DNA of 64,000 bases from Candidatus Bathyarchaeia archaeon (GTDB taxonomy: Archaea; Thermoproteota; Bathyarchaeia; Bathyarchaeales; Bathycorpusculaceae), in assembly GCA_041447175.1 (NCBI GenBank), contig CP166960.1, positions 124,001 through 188,000 on the forward strand. Reading direction: 5' to 3'. Below, piece by piece: positions 8,515 through 17,336 of the stretch. Each line of letters begins with the position of its first letter. Position 1 is the first letter of the stretch. The notes below the pieces were generated by a model, which saw only the letters and a program-made list of their open reading frames with translations, made no database searches and was not told where the DNA came from. Position numbers and translations under genes: made by a program.

Positions 8515-10127
8515 ACGCTTCAAATTCGCTTTCAGACAACAAATCCGCGGCTCTTAACTCAAGTAAGCCGGCGCGAATGTGCTCAACTTTTTCTTTTGAT
8601 GCCAATAAATTGGCTTTTCCACATGCGTCGTGAATTTCATGGCTGAAGGCGATGTATTCGTCTAGCAGCGTGAGAAAGCGGTTTAGGACGGAAACTATTT
8701 TTTGGGAGCGCGGCTGAAACAGGTACTCGATTTTCTTTTTTCCTAACCCCCTTAGTCTGGCGCCAAACCCATCATTCCCCTACAATTGAGGGTGCCACGT
8801 AATTGCATCGTTTTTTTGCTCCCGCCTGATAGCAAATCAGATAGAATGGCATGTAAACAAGCAGGTTGCTTTGCTGTTCATGGGGAACCCCAAAGTTGTC
8901 AAAATCGTTAATTGCGGCTTCACTGATTTTGGTCAAATGGTCAATCTTGCCAATAATGGTGGAGGTGTAATCCTCAATCCGCTCCATTTCGTCCTGGCAT
9001 GTTTTAATTTCCGCATCTCGTGACGCTTCGACGTCTACCAACTCGTTTTCAGCTACCTTCAGGTTAGCCTCATTTTCCTCTTTAAGCTGATAGAGCGCGT
9101 TTTTCTTGTTTTCTTCAACTTCCTGCACTTTTGCTTCATTGTTCTTTATTTCCGAAAATAAATTGGGCAGTTGACGTTTCAGCTCGTTCTTCTTCTCTTT
9201 CAGCTTTTCTTCGGCGCCTTCATCTTTGTTAACTAAAGCATTTTTTATTTCATTTTCAACCTTTTCGATATCTGCTTCAGTTTGTTCTGACGTTTTTTGT
9301 AGCGTAAACGTCTCTTTGTGCAGCTTGATGAGTTCCTGCTCAAACTCGTCCGAAATTTGCGTCACTTTGTCAGAGTATTCTTTGTTTATCTGCGCCTTTT
9401 TTTCTTCAGCAACCCTTCTGACTTCTTCAATTTGGGTGGCGAATTTTTCTTCTGTGACTTTGATTTCTTCGCGGAGTCCCGTTAAGGCTTTTTGGGTTTG
9501 CTGGTTTACGACTTTGATTATCTCGTTTAAATCCTCAAGTTCTTTTTCAAGTTTGGAATGCAGCTTTTCGAGCGTTTCAAGTGTTTCCACAATCTGTTTT
9601 TCGTCCTGAGACGGCGTAACTAAAACCCCTTTAACCGTCGAGTCTGTCGTTTCGGCTTCTTTGACGTATTCTGTGACCTCATTTAAGAACTCTGTATCTG
9701 AAACCAACCCCTCCACGACTTGTGCTTGCTCACCATTGGAGCCTTGAAAATAATTCAAGTTATCCGAAAGGAAAGCGGCATATGCTTGACGTGATGAACT
9801 CCGTTGGGTCAGGTTATCCATGAATGTTTTCGTGTCCGGAAAAGAGTGATACATGATGGAGTGGGAGGAGAGGTCTAAGCCGTCAAAAAGTAATGTTAAA
9901 TTCCTAAAAGGAACTACCCAAAACGGGTAATACGTTTCGGAGACGAACACTACTTTTTCTGGAGGCGTTTTCTTGAACACCCCGCCGCCTTTCTGACGGT
10001 CTAATTCGGCTAAACAGATAACTATGGCTTTTTCTGCGCCATCACTTATGCTGTTCTCCTCTGTTTGCTGTTTAGCTATAAAGGGCAATAGTGTTTTCTG
10101 AGAGTTGTTCAAAGCCACAAGCCTCAA
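8489..10127 (-). pseudogene. Long coiled-coil protein with a late frameshift
   Basis: The main frame (10127 down to 8772) gives 451 residues: an N-terminal globular part of about 130 residues with a beta-rich YYPFWVVPFRNLTLLFDG stretch, then roughly 230 residues of heptad-like Glu/Lys/Leu coiled coil (about 160-400), and a C-terminal hydrophobic patch near YMPFYLICYQ. It stops at 8772, but one frame over the sequence stays open to 8489 and reads as a sensible 90-odd residue helical domain (GLGKKKIEYLFQPRSQ onward). Reading the GGGG at the junction as GGG joins both parts into about 545 residues. I do not recognise the family. It may be a structural or secretion-linked protein. Either the end is missing in this strain or the assembly has one extra G. 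Confidence 0.65.
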
Positions 10128-10272
10128 CCGCCAGATTTTTTCTAATGTCTACTGTGGATGCTGCATAAATTTATAACTTGCGACAAAACTTTTCGTTGCA
10201 CCGCTGAAAAAGCAAAAATGTTTTAACAACGAAAGCTCCTTTTTTGTTGAGGTCATTTTGGGAGTGCTCCTT

Positions 10273-10608
10273 ATGTCCGAAGCTGAAGGAAAAGAGGAGA
10301 TAACTGTAAAGGCACCTTCCAGGTCAATTATTGCTCCTGAGAAAAAAGCTGAACAAGACACTGAAAGAGCTCTTGAAGAAGAACGATACGGTGTACTTGG
10401 AGTTCCGAAAAAAATCGGAAGATTCTTCGGAGGCATTTCTCTGGGCGCAGGGGTACTGCTTTTTGCACTTTTAGCGTATTCAAACGTTTCAGGGCAAACA
10501 AGTCTGGTTTTCTTATCTTCTGCTTCATCTTTGCCAATTATCGCTTTGTGGTTGTTTGTCGGCTTACTCAGCGTGGTTGTTGGTTTTCTTTTGATGGGAA
10601 GCGAATGA
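10273..10608 (+). CDS. Small two-helix membrane protein, unknown function
   Basis: A 111-residue protein: a charged N-terminal half of about 60 residues (Glu/Lys-rich with ALEEERYGVLGVPKKI) followed by two transmembrane helices. The ATG at 10273 is chosen; TTG 10258 is in frame upstream but less likely. It starts about 145 bases from the divergent coiled-coil gene and ends overlapping, by 45 bases, a converging small membrane protein gene. Similar in layout (charged front, two helices behind) to the 1868-2176 protein but not clearly related. Function unknown. Confidence 0.65.
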   Translation: MSEAEGKEEITVKAPSRSIIAPEKKAEQDTERALEEERYGVLGVPKKIGRFFGGISLGAGVLLFALLAYSNVSGQTSLVFLSSASSLPIIALWLFVGLLSVVVGFLLMGSE

Positions 10609-10845
10609 CATCTTAATGTCTCTCTTTCTCAAAAGCAACATTGCCCCACACGCAACATCCAACGCCGCAACTGCGGAAACAACCGCCAGAGCTAACCCTT
10701 CCTGAAAAACAGCCTCGAGATTAACCGCCCCTGCAGCATCCAAAACAACCGAAACCACAATAATCAATCCTACAAAAGAAACAAATCCGCCTAGCGCTAT
10801 TTTCAGCCGCTGAGCAGTCGAAAAGACTGGCATTTCAATCAACAC
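10564..10845 (-). CDS. Small two-helix membrane protein, unknown function
   Basis: A 93-residue protein with two hydrophobic helices (about 13-36 and 48-72) and a basic tail. The ATG at 10845 has a second ATG four codons on. It converges on the preceding plus-strand gene with a 45-base overlap, so the two cannot both have conserved C-termini at will; both frames are nonetheless plausible membrane proteins. No family is recognised. Confidence 0.5.
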   Translation of the reverse strand: MLIEMPVFSTAQRLKIALGGFVSFVGLIIVVSVVLDAAGAVNLEAVFQEGLALAVVSAVAALDVACGAMLLLRKRDIKMSFASHQKKTNNHAE

Positions 10846-10940
10846 CTATTTCCTTGCGTGGAACATAACTTTTTTGTCTACAACACGAAGCAGTTGTTTA
10901 ACAAAAAAAGAAAAGAGGGCAAGTTTGTCTTGCTTGTTGT

Positions 10941-13550
10941 TTATTTGCGTCTTCGCAGGAGAAGCACTGCTGCTGCTACGATTATCACAATAACTACGCC
11001 TGCGATGGCTATGTATGTCGATGATGGCATTCCACTTGATGGTGGTGTGGGGGCTGTTGAAGGTGTTGGGCTTTGTGGTGCAGCTGAAACTGAGCCGACT
11101 CCTACGTATGTTGTTGCGTCTGAACTTCCATAAGCGCCAGAGCCTTCAAAGGTAGCAGTGATCTTGTAGGTTCCTTCTGCAGGTGGAGTCCATGTTAAGC
11201 CATAGTTTCCATTTGAGTCACTGCATGCTTCACCGATGTTGTGTGTGTTGCCGTTCTGGTCAAGCGCCATTAACTTTACAACGACACCAACAGCATCTGT
11301 TGGCTTTGTCTTCTGCTGGTAGAGGTACTCCATCCATGCTTGTTGGTCGGCGTCTGAAATTGCGGGTGTGCCCATTGCGCCTGCTGATTGGTCTGTGACT
11401 GTGCCTTGTATCATGACTGCGGCGCCGTTATCCACGACTGAGGGTGAGGCTGTGACAGTTGTTTCGCTTGGGCCTTTGCCGTAGCAGTAGATTTGATTGT
11501 CAAAGTTGTCTAATGCTACCAAGTAGCCGTCTGCAATTGCAGGGTTGTTGCCCCAACATTGGATCTTCCAGAGCAGTTGACCGTTGTTTAAGTCAACACA
11601 CCACATGAATGCGTCTCTGCGTAGAGGCATTGATGGTGAGTGTTCACTTGAGTACAGGTAGATTTTGTCATCTGCAATGGCGCCCAACGATAATGGTGTG
11701 TTCTCGTAGTAGCCTTCAAAGCCAACTGTTCCGCTTTGCCACTTCCAGAGAACTTCGCCAGTTCGGATGTTGTAGGCGATTAGTTCTCCGCCATAGCCGT
11801 AGGACAGGAGTTTGTCTTTGTAGATGGATGTGCTCATGCCATAGAATTGCCATTGCGCTTCAGGTTGCTCGGTCATCCAAAGCTGCTGCATTGTGTCAAG
11901 GTCGTATGCCCATCTGTTGCGTGTCATAGATTCACTAAAGAGGAATACGCCGTTAGCGGCATTCACCTGTGGACCTGACATTTTTCCGTAACCGAAAGTA
12001 CCACCGACAAAGTCATTGACTTCTGTTTTTGGTGGTGTGAATGTTTTGTTCCACAGTAGTTTTCCTTCTTCACCTGGTTTTAAGCTCAATGCCCAGAGGT
12101 TGCCCTCCATTGTGACCGTGTCGTTGTTCTTGCCTGAAGTTCCGCCGATGATTTGTTCACCTGGAACAATCTCATAAATGCTGCCTTGGACATCTGGAAT
12201 GGATACGTTCAATGAGAATCCATAGTTGCCGTTAAAGGTAACATTTAGGTATGGTCTCCACATCCAGTATTGGTTGGTGTCGTATCTTGTTCGGTACCAA
12301 AGGGCGTGTGTAGTGTTCCAGACTGTTAAGTATTTGTTTGCGCCTGTGCCTGCAATGTTGTAGTAAAGTATACTTCCGTCGTTACCGACAACTTGTGTTC
12401 CTCTGGCTGAGACGTTTGCTATGCTGCAGATGTAGTTGCCTGTGAATGCGTCAAACATCTTCCATGTTGCTTCTGCGCCTGCTCCTCCGTAGACGCTGCC
12501 TGATTGTCCTGTGCTCCACAGGTATGCGAAGCCTCCGTGTTGGTTAGGTAGTTCTATGTCTAACACTTGTCCAAAGTTGAGTACGTCTTCTGTTAGGGCG
12601 CCTGTAAAGTCAAAGCCGGTGCCTGATTCTGGGTAGTTATGGCCTGTGCCTCTAATTGGGCCGGTGGTGTTGTGGAAGTACAGTTCTTCGCCTGTGCGTA
12701 GGTCAAGGCAGTACCAGCCGAACCGTGGGTTTACGTTGACGTTGTAGTAGAGTCGCCCGTTGAGAATTATCGGTGGGTTAAGACCGTAGGTTTCGTATGA
12801 TAGTCCTGTGTAGTAGCCGATGTCACCGGTTTCTCCGCCCATGATGCCTCCATCCCAGTAGGGTCGTGTCCACATAACGTGTGCAGTTGATGGTCCTGTG
12901 CTGTACATGTTAATGCGGCCGTTATTTTGGCCTGGCACGTTAATGCCCCACCAGTTACCTGCAACTTGCCACCACTCTCTGTTGGCACCGTAAATTGGGC
13001 GCGTCCAGTAGCCGGATGGGAGGGGAGTTTCTTGGTAGCCTTGTATGGGTTCCTGTTGTGCTTCTACGTAAACAGGGTCGCTTTCGCTTGGCATGTAGTA
13101 GTCGCCGATGTACTGTTCGCCTGCGTAGTAGCCTTCAGGTGGAACAGGTTCGCCTGTCAATGTGTCGCCTGGGAATGTCATGTAGAATTCGTATGTTCCA
13201 ATCTGGTCAGGGGCGTACAGTGTGTAGGCTGAGCCGACTGGGTCAGATGTGAATGGTCCTAAGGTTTCTTTGCTTCCGTCCGGTTTTGTGACGTGAATTT
13301 CCATTCCGTCCCAGCGGTCACCGTAAGCTCCGACTGCCGTGTAGGGATAGTCGTTAAGCCAAATGACTAAGGTGACGGGTTCATTTATTCCCACCTTTGA
13401 TGGTGAGGCGCTGATGTATGACCAAGTTGGGATGTCTATTGGGGGGTCGTGAGCTGTAACGGCTGGCAGAACAGCAAACATTGAACTAGCAGCTAACATC
13501 AGTAACAGCGCGATAGCTATAACGCTCATTTTTTTATTTACAAATTTCAC
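10941..13550 (-). CDS. Secreted, membrane-anchored PQQ-like beta-propeller protein
   Basis: An 869-residue surface protein. Residues 1-33 form a signal peptide (basic start, hydrophobic core, AVTAH end). An immunoglobulin-like domain follows, then a long region of propeller blades with PQQ-type motifs such as NIRTGEVLWKW and DLNNGQLLWKI. After residue 700 another Ig-like domain carries a helical insert (ADQQAWMEYLYQQ) that is common in archaeal surface proteins of this sort. The tail has a short Pro/Ser/Thr linker, one transmembrane helix and RRRK, so the protein hangs outside the cell. The GTG at 13550 follows AAGGAGAG by six bases. Upstream are a TATA box and an inverted repeat (see 13590-13651). 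It may bind or act on sugars or other proteins; propeller folds do not reveal the ligand. Confidence 0.88.
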   Translation of the reverse strand: MKFVNKKMSVIAIALLLMLAASSMFAVLPAVTAHDPPIDIPTWSYISASPSKVGINEPVTLVIWLNDYPYTAVGAYGDRWDGMEIHVTKPDGSKETLGPFTSDPVGSAYTLYAPDQIGTYEFYMTFPGDTLTGEPVPPEGYYAGEQYIGDYYMPSESDPVYVEAQQEPIQGYQETPLPSGYWTRPIYGANREWWQVAGNWWGINVPGQNNGRINMYSTGPSTAHVMWTRPYWDGGIMGGETGDIGYYTGLSYETYGLNPPIILNGRLYYNVNVNPRFGWYCLDLRTGEELYFHNTTGPIRGTGHNYPESGTGFDFTGALTEDVLNFGQVLDIELPNQHGGFAYLWSTGQSGSVYGGAGAEATWKMFDAFTGNYICSIANVSARGTQVVGNDGSILYYNIAGTGANKYLTVWNTTHALWYRTRYDTNQYWMWRPYLNVTFNGNYGFSLNVSIPDVQGSIYEIVPGEQIIGGTSGKNNDTVTMEGNLWALSLKPGEEGKLLWNKTFTPPKTEVNDFVGGTFGYGKMSGPQVNAANGVFLFSESMTRNRWAYDLDTMQQLWMTEQPEAQWQFYGMSTSIYKDKLLSYGYGGELIAYNIRTGEVLWKWQSGTVGFEGYYENTPLSLGAIADDKIYLYSSEHSPSMPLRRDAFMWCVDLNNGQLLWKIQCWGNNPAIADGYLVALDNFDNQIYCYGKGPSETTVTASPSVVDNGAAVMIQGTVTDQSAGAMGTPAISDADQQAWMEYLYQQKTKPTDAVGVVVKLMALDQNGNTHNIGEACSDSNGNYGLTWTPPAEGTYKITATFEGSGAYGSSDATTYVGVGSVSAAPQSPTPSTAPTPPSSGMPSSTYIAIAGVVIVIIVAAAVLLLRRRK

Positions 13551-13589
13551 TTCGTTCTCTCCTTATCAGTAAAGGCTCTCTATGAAAAG

Positions 13590-13651
13590 AAAGTGTATAT
13601 AAAATTTGTCCGACTTCATTGCGAAAAAATGAAGTCACTTATAAAGACTTC
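13590..13651 (-). promoter_or_regulatory. Promoter with three GACTTC half-sites
   Basis: Upstream of the secreted propeller gene a TATA-like TTTTATATAC (minus strand, about 13590-13600) lies 40-50 bases before the GTG. Next to it is a perfect inverted repeat: GACTTCATT at 13612-13620 and AATGAAGTC at 13628-13636, seven bases apart. A third half-site GACTTC at 13646-13651 forms another inverted pair with GAAGTC at 13631-13636. The position, just upstream of the TATA box, fits an activator or repressor site; the binding protein is unknown. Confidence 0.55.
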
Positions 13652-13851
13652 TGTTGTTTAAAGGGGTTTTGTTGGAGCAACAGCAAATTTTGGGCATCTC
13701 TTTCTGTGTCCTAATAATGTAGTTTGTTCCGCCTTGCCATGTCTTCCTTTTAATGCCCCACAAGGTTTTCAAAAATTTACCTTAAGCGAATCGTGACAAA
13801 TCCTCCTCCAACTGTTTAAACCCAAAACGCTACTTTGATACCGGGGTGCAA

Positions 13852-14723
13852 ATGCTCTTGTCAACTGAAATCTACTATTTTTCAATAACAGGCAATTCTC
13901 TTTCCGTGGCAAAAGCCATCGCCAAAAAAACCAACGGCAACTTGCTTCCCATTCCCTCAGTCATTAACCAAAAACGCATAGCCATCCACGCAGATGCATT
14001 TGGGGTCGTTTTTCCTTGTTATCTGGCTCAACTTTTCGGGGTACCTTTGATGGTAAAAAATTTTGTCACGAAACTAGAAAACGCAAGCACAAAGTACGTT
14101 TTTGCCGTTTGCACCTGCGGGGGAATTGAAACTGTTAATTCCCTTCCACCCTGAAAAATTTGGGTAAACTATTGAAATCTAATGCTGGCGAACTTGCGGC
14201 AGAGTTTTCCGTAGAGTTGCCCATGAATAACTTGGTATACCCCTCGCGGCTCATAGAGCAAAACCAAGAAAAGATGTTCAAAAAAGCAGAGGAACAAATT
14301 GAGTTTATTTGCCAATTTGTAAACCAAAGAAAAAAGAACAAACCTGCCTCGAAAGCGTTCTTCAATGGCTGCATGGTGCCTTTGTATTCCGTTTTAAAAT
14401 ATGCCTACCTCTTGCACCTTAAGAAGACATCTAATGAGCCAAATGATACCCAATTAACGTATTATGAGCTGATTCCGCTGACTGACAAGAGCATTTGTGT
14501 GGACGCCAACTGCTCTGGATGTGGTACATGTGCGGCGGTTTGTCCAGCAAAAAACATCAAAATGGCGCAGAATAAGCCCGTTTGGCAGCATCATTGTGAA
14601 ATGTGCCTTGCCTGTGTCGAATGGTGCCCAACCAAAGCTATTCATCACTGGAACATAGCCGAAGGAAAAGCGTACCATCATCCAAGCATAACACTGCCTG
14701 ATATGCTTACACAAGCAATCTAA
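13852..14723 (+). pseudogene. EFR1-type flavodoxin/ferredoxin protein, frameshifted
   Basis: Two frames together match the intact EFR1 protein at 18678-19589. The first, from ATG 13852 (GTG 13846 is also possible), has the flavodoxin loop YYFSITGNSLSVAKAIAKK and the FGVVFPCYLAQLFG strand, and stops at 14154. The second, open before 14160, goes on with LKNLGKLLKSNAGELAAEF and ends with two 4Fe-4S motifs, CSGCGTCAAVCP and CEMCLACVEWCP. One missing base near 14140-14151 separates them. The intact protein would shuttle electrons between FMN and iron-sulfur clusters in the cytosol. Both halves keep all key residues, so the break is recent or an assembly error. Confidence 0.75.
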
Positions 14724-14782
14724 TTACGCAAGCACCTGTGGTTGCAATAAAATTTGAGTGATGGCGGCAGTCACCCGTTTTG

Positions 14783-14861
14783 TGGTGGGGCCGCTGGGAT
14801 TTGAACCCAGGATCGCATGCGCCCCAGGCATGTATCCTAATCCAAGCTAGACGACGGCCCC
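14783..14861 (-). tRNA. tRNA-Pro (anticodon GGG), CCA encoded
   Basis: The minus strand folds as a cloverleaf: acceptor stem GGGGCCG with CGGCCCC, anticodon stem CATGC with GCATG, loop CTGGGGC giving anticodon GGG, and T-arm with GGTTCAAAT. The 3' CCA is present in the DNA at 14783-14785. No intron is seen. The mature tRNA body is 14786-14861. It reads the CCC (and CCU) proline codons. Confidence 0.93.
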
Positions 14862-15035
14862 ACAGCGACTGACCTATTGTTTGGGTGGAGTAAAGTCATG
14901 AATTGACTGGCTAAACTTAAAGCTTCTGGATGGTGGGGTTTAGTTTGTTTGGTTTTGTTTTTGGAGTTTGGGTCAATATTCTAAGTTCATAAGGCTTTAA
15001 CTTCCGCTTGGCTTACTGTTACGTGATCTAGGTGT

Positions 15036-16145
15036 ATGGCTGCTGTGAAGTCATCGTCAGATTTGCCGCTTGCTTTGGTTTCGTCGTTGGATAAAGTATG
15101 CGTTGAGGCGGACCTGCTTGGCGCGCTGGGTCAAGCCGTAACAGCCACTGACATTTACGGTCAAATCGTTTACTGGAACGCCGCTGCTGAAGCCCTCTTT
15201 GGCTGGCCCGCTTCGGAAACACTCGGGCGCCAAGTAGCCGAGTTTTTTGACTCCTCCCTTCTAGAGCGTAACCCTGAAATTCTAAAACAAATACGCGCTG
15301 GCAAACCTTGGACGGGCGAAGTAACCGTTCGCCGCCGAGACGGAGACTTTTTGGCAACCATCCTCGCAGACCGACCCATTTTTGATGCTGACAAGAATTA
15401 TTGCGGTGTGGTCGGCGTTTTTACAGATGTTTCAAATTTGAAGTGGATGCAGCGTGTGATGGAGGAAGCCGTCACGGCGGTTTCGGAGTTGAATGAAAAG
15501 CTGCGTGTCGTTGAAAGCCTGACTATGCATGATATCCGCAATAAACTTGCTGCGTTAAATGCCCGCACGTACCTCCTCAAAAAGCGGCTGCGCGGCAACA
15601 ATGACGCGTTGGTTGAGCTGGCTGAAATTGAGTCTGCTTCTAATCAGATTCTGCGGATTTTGCAGTTTGAGCAAATTTACGTGCAAGTGGGTTCCGAAGA
15701 GCTGGTCGATGTGGATGTTGAGACGTTTGTGAATGAGGCAGCGGCGCTTTTCTCCGACTTGAAAGGCGCAAAACTAATCAACCATTGTCATGGGCTGGTG
15801 GTTCTCGCCGATTCCATGCTTAGGCAGCTGTTTTACAACTTGATGGACAACACGCTTAAATACGGCAAAACCGTCGAGACAATATCGGTGTGTTTTGAGG
15901 AAACTCCTTTCCAGCTTAAGCTTATTTACCAAGATGATGGCGCAGGAATCTCCAGCGAAGTCAAAAGTCATCTTTTCTCAGAGGGCTACGGGAAAGGAAC
16001 TGGTTATGGGCTGTTTTTGATTAAGCGGATTTGTGAGGCATACGGATGGGCGATTGAAGAAAACGGTGTCCACGGAGAAGGTGCACGGTTTGTCATGACG
16101 GTCCCAAAAACAAGTACAGACGGCAAAGTACGCTATCACTTTTAG
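15036..16145 (+). CDS. PAS-domain sensor histidine kinase
   Basis: A 369-residue cytosolic histidine kinase with no transmembrane helix. A PAS domain spans about residues 30-135 (AVTATDIYGQIVYWNAAAEALFGW is its first strand and helix). A short coiled linker leads to the H-box, TMHDIRNKLAAL, with the phospho-accepting His165. The ATP domain has an N-box (NLMDNTLKYG), a DDGAGI G1 box and GKGTGYGLFLIKRI as G2. Its H-box is the HDxRN type common in archaeal kinases. No response regulator lies beside it, so it is an orphan kinase. Input is probably a small molecule or redox cofactor in the PAS pocket; which one is unknown. Confidence 0.9.
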   Translation: MAAVKSSSDLPLALVSSLDKVCVEADLLGALGQAVTATDIYGQIVYWNAAAEALFGWPASETLGRQVAEFFDSSLLERNPEILKQIRAGKPWTGEVTVRRRDGDFLATILADRPIFDADKNYCGVVGVFTDVSNLKWMQRVMEEAVTAVSELNEKLRVVESLTMHDIRNKLAALNARTYLLKKRLRGNNDALVELAEIESASNQILRILQFEQIYVQVGSEELVDVDVETFVNEAAALFSDLKGAKLINHCHGLVVLADSMLRQLFYNLMDNTLKYGKTVETISVCFEETPFQLKLIYQDDGAGISSEVKSHLFSEGYGKGTGYGLFLIKRICEAYGWAIEENGVHGEGARFVMTVPKTSTDGKVRYHF

Positions 16146-16326
16146 CGCTTTCCGCTGTTTTTGATGTTTGTGTTTTGGGTTGCTTTTGGTTTTCTGTGTT
16201 TAAAACGGTTTTTTCTTGCGTCTCTGAACGGCGCAGAAAGGTAGGTTCTGGCGGGTTTTGGTTGGTTTAGTGTGTGGGTTTGTGGTTGTTTGGTTGTAGG
16301 TTCTTATAGTTTGGCTGCAGAGTTGT

Positions 16327-17313
16327 TTGGCATTGGTGCTGCCTTTGGTTGGGTTGCTTGAGCCTTTAAGTGTTAATGGCTTAACTTTCAGGAACCGGAT
16401 AGTTATGCCTCCGATGCAGTCGGGCAGAGCCTCCTTCGAAGGTGCCGTCACCAACCGTCTAATCAACTTCTACGTTTCCCGTTCTGCACTGGTGGGTTTG
16501 CCTATTGTGGAGCATGCTTACGTTTCCCTCACAGGCAGGCTCAGCCTCAAACAGTTAGGCATCTACAACGACACCTTAGTGCCTGGATTTGAAAAGTTGG
16601 CCTCAGCCATACACGGCGTCGGAGCCCCCGCTATACTGCAAATAACCCACGCAGGCGGGGTAGCCAACAAGAACGTCATCAACACCCAACCTGCCGGTCC
16701 TTCGGCGACTGGCAAAATGCGGGAACTGCAAAAACCTGAGTTGGAAGGCATCGCGGAAGAGTTTGCTTTGGCGGCAGAGCGGGCTTTAAAGGCAGGGTTT
16801 GACGGGGTAGAGTTGCATGGCGCTCATGGTTATCTGCTTTGCCAGTTCTTTTCACCCCTGCTTAACAAGCGCAACGACGAGTTTGGGGGCTCTTTGGAGA
16901 GGCGGATGCGGTTTCCGCTTTTGGTGGTTGAGAAGGTGCGGGAAGTGTTGGGAGGCAAGGTTTTGCTTTACCGGTTGGGCGCAGACGATTTAGCCCCAAA
17001 CGGCATCCAAGTCTCGGATGCTGCAGCGTTTGCGGTGGAGCTTGAACGTGCAGGCGTGGGCATCATTGATGTGTCCGGTGGGATGTGTGGGGCGGAACCC
17101 AAACAATTCAAAAACACATATGGCTACTTTATTCCGCAGGCAGAAGAGGTCAAGAAGGCTGTTCAGGTTCCCGTTATCGGGGTGGGTGGCATCACGGAGG
17201 CCGCATACGCTGATAGCCTTGTGCGGGACGGCAAAGTGGATTTAGTTGCCGTTGGCCGGGCGCTGCTGAAGGATTCTGGGTGGGCAGAAAAAGCCGTTGA
17301 AGTACTGCAGTAA
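16327..17313 (+). CDS. Old-yellow-enzyme family NADH:flavin oxidoreductase
   Basis: A 328-residue FMN-binding TIM barrel of the OYE family. It begins with LLEPLSVNGLTFRNRIVMPPM, then shows QITHAGGVANK, the paired-histidine motif GVELHGAHGYLLCQFFSP, NKRNDEFGGSLERR and a phosphate-binding end (PVIGVGGI, VAVGRALL). It lacks the C-terminal FAD/NAD domain and iron-sulfur cysteines of the 2,4-dienoyl-CoA reductase branch, so it is the short form. The reaction is NAD(P)H-dependent reduction of an activated C=C bond; the substrate is not known. No ATG precedes the conserved start; TTG 16327 or TTG 16354 begins translation, the second matching family length better. Confidence 0.88.
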   Translation: MALVLPLVGLLEPLSVNGLTFRNRIVMPPMQSGRASFEGAVTNRLINFYVSRSALVGLPIVEHAYVSLTGRLSLKQLGIYNDTLVPGFEKLASAIHGVGAPAILQITHAGGVANKNVINTQPAGPSATGKMRELQKPELEGIAEEFALAAERALKAGFDGVELHGAHGYLLCQFFSPLLNKRNDEFGGSLERRMRFPLLVVEKVREVLGGKVLLYRLGADDLAPNGIQVSDAAAFAVELERAGVGIIDVSGGMCGAEPKQFKNTYGYFIPQAEEVKKAVQVPVIGVGGITEAAYADSLVRDGKVDLVAVGRALLKDSGWAEKAVEVLQ

Positions 17314-17336
17314 CCCATAGGCATCGCCTGATAGAG

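Noticed and set aside
9226-9609. 127-codon plus-strand frame opposite the coiled-coil gene
   Set aside because: Ser/Phe-rich mirror of a Glu/Lys-rich coiled coil; typical antisense shadow.
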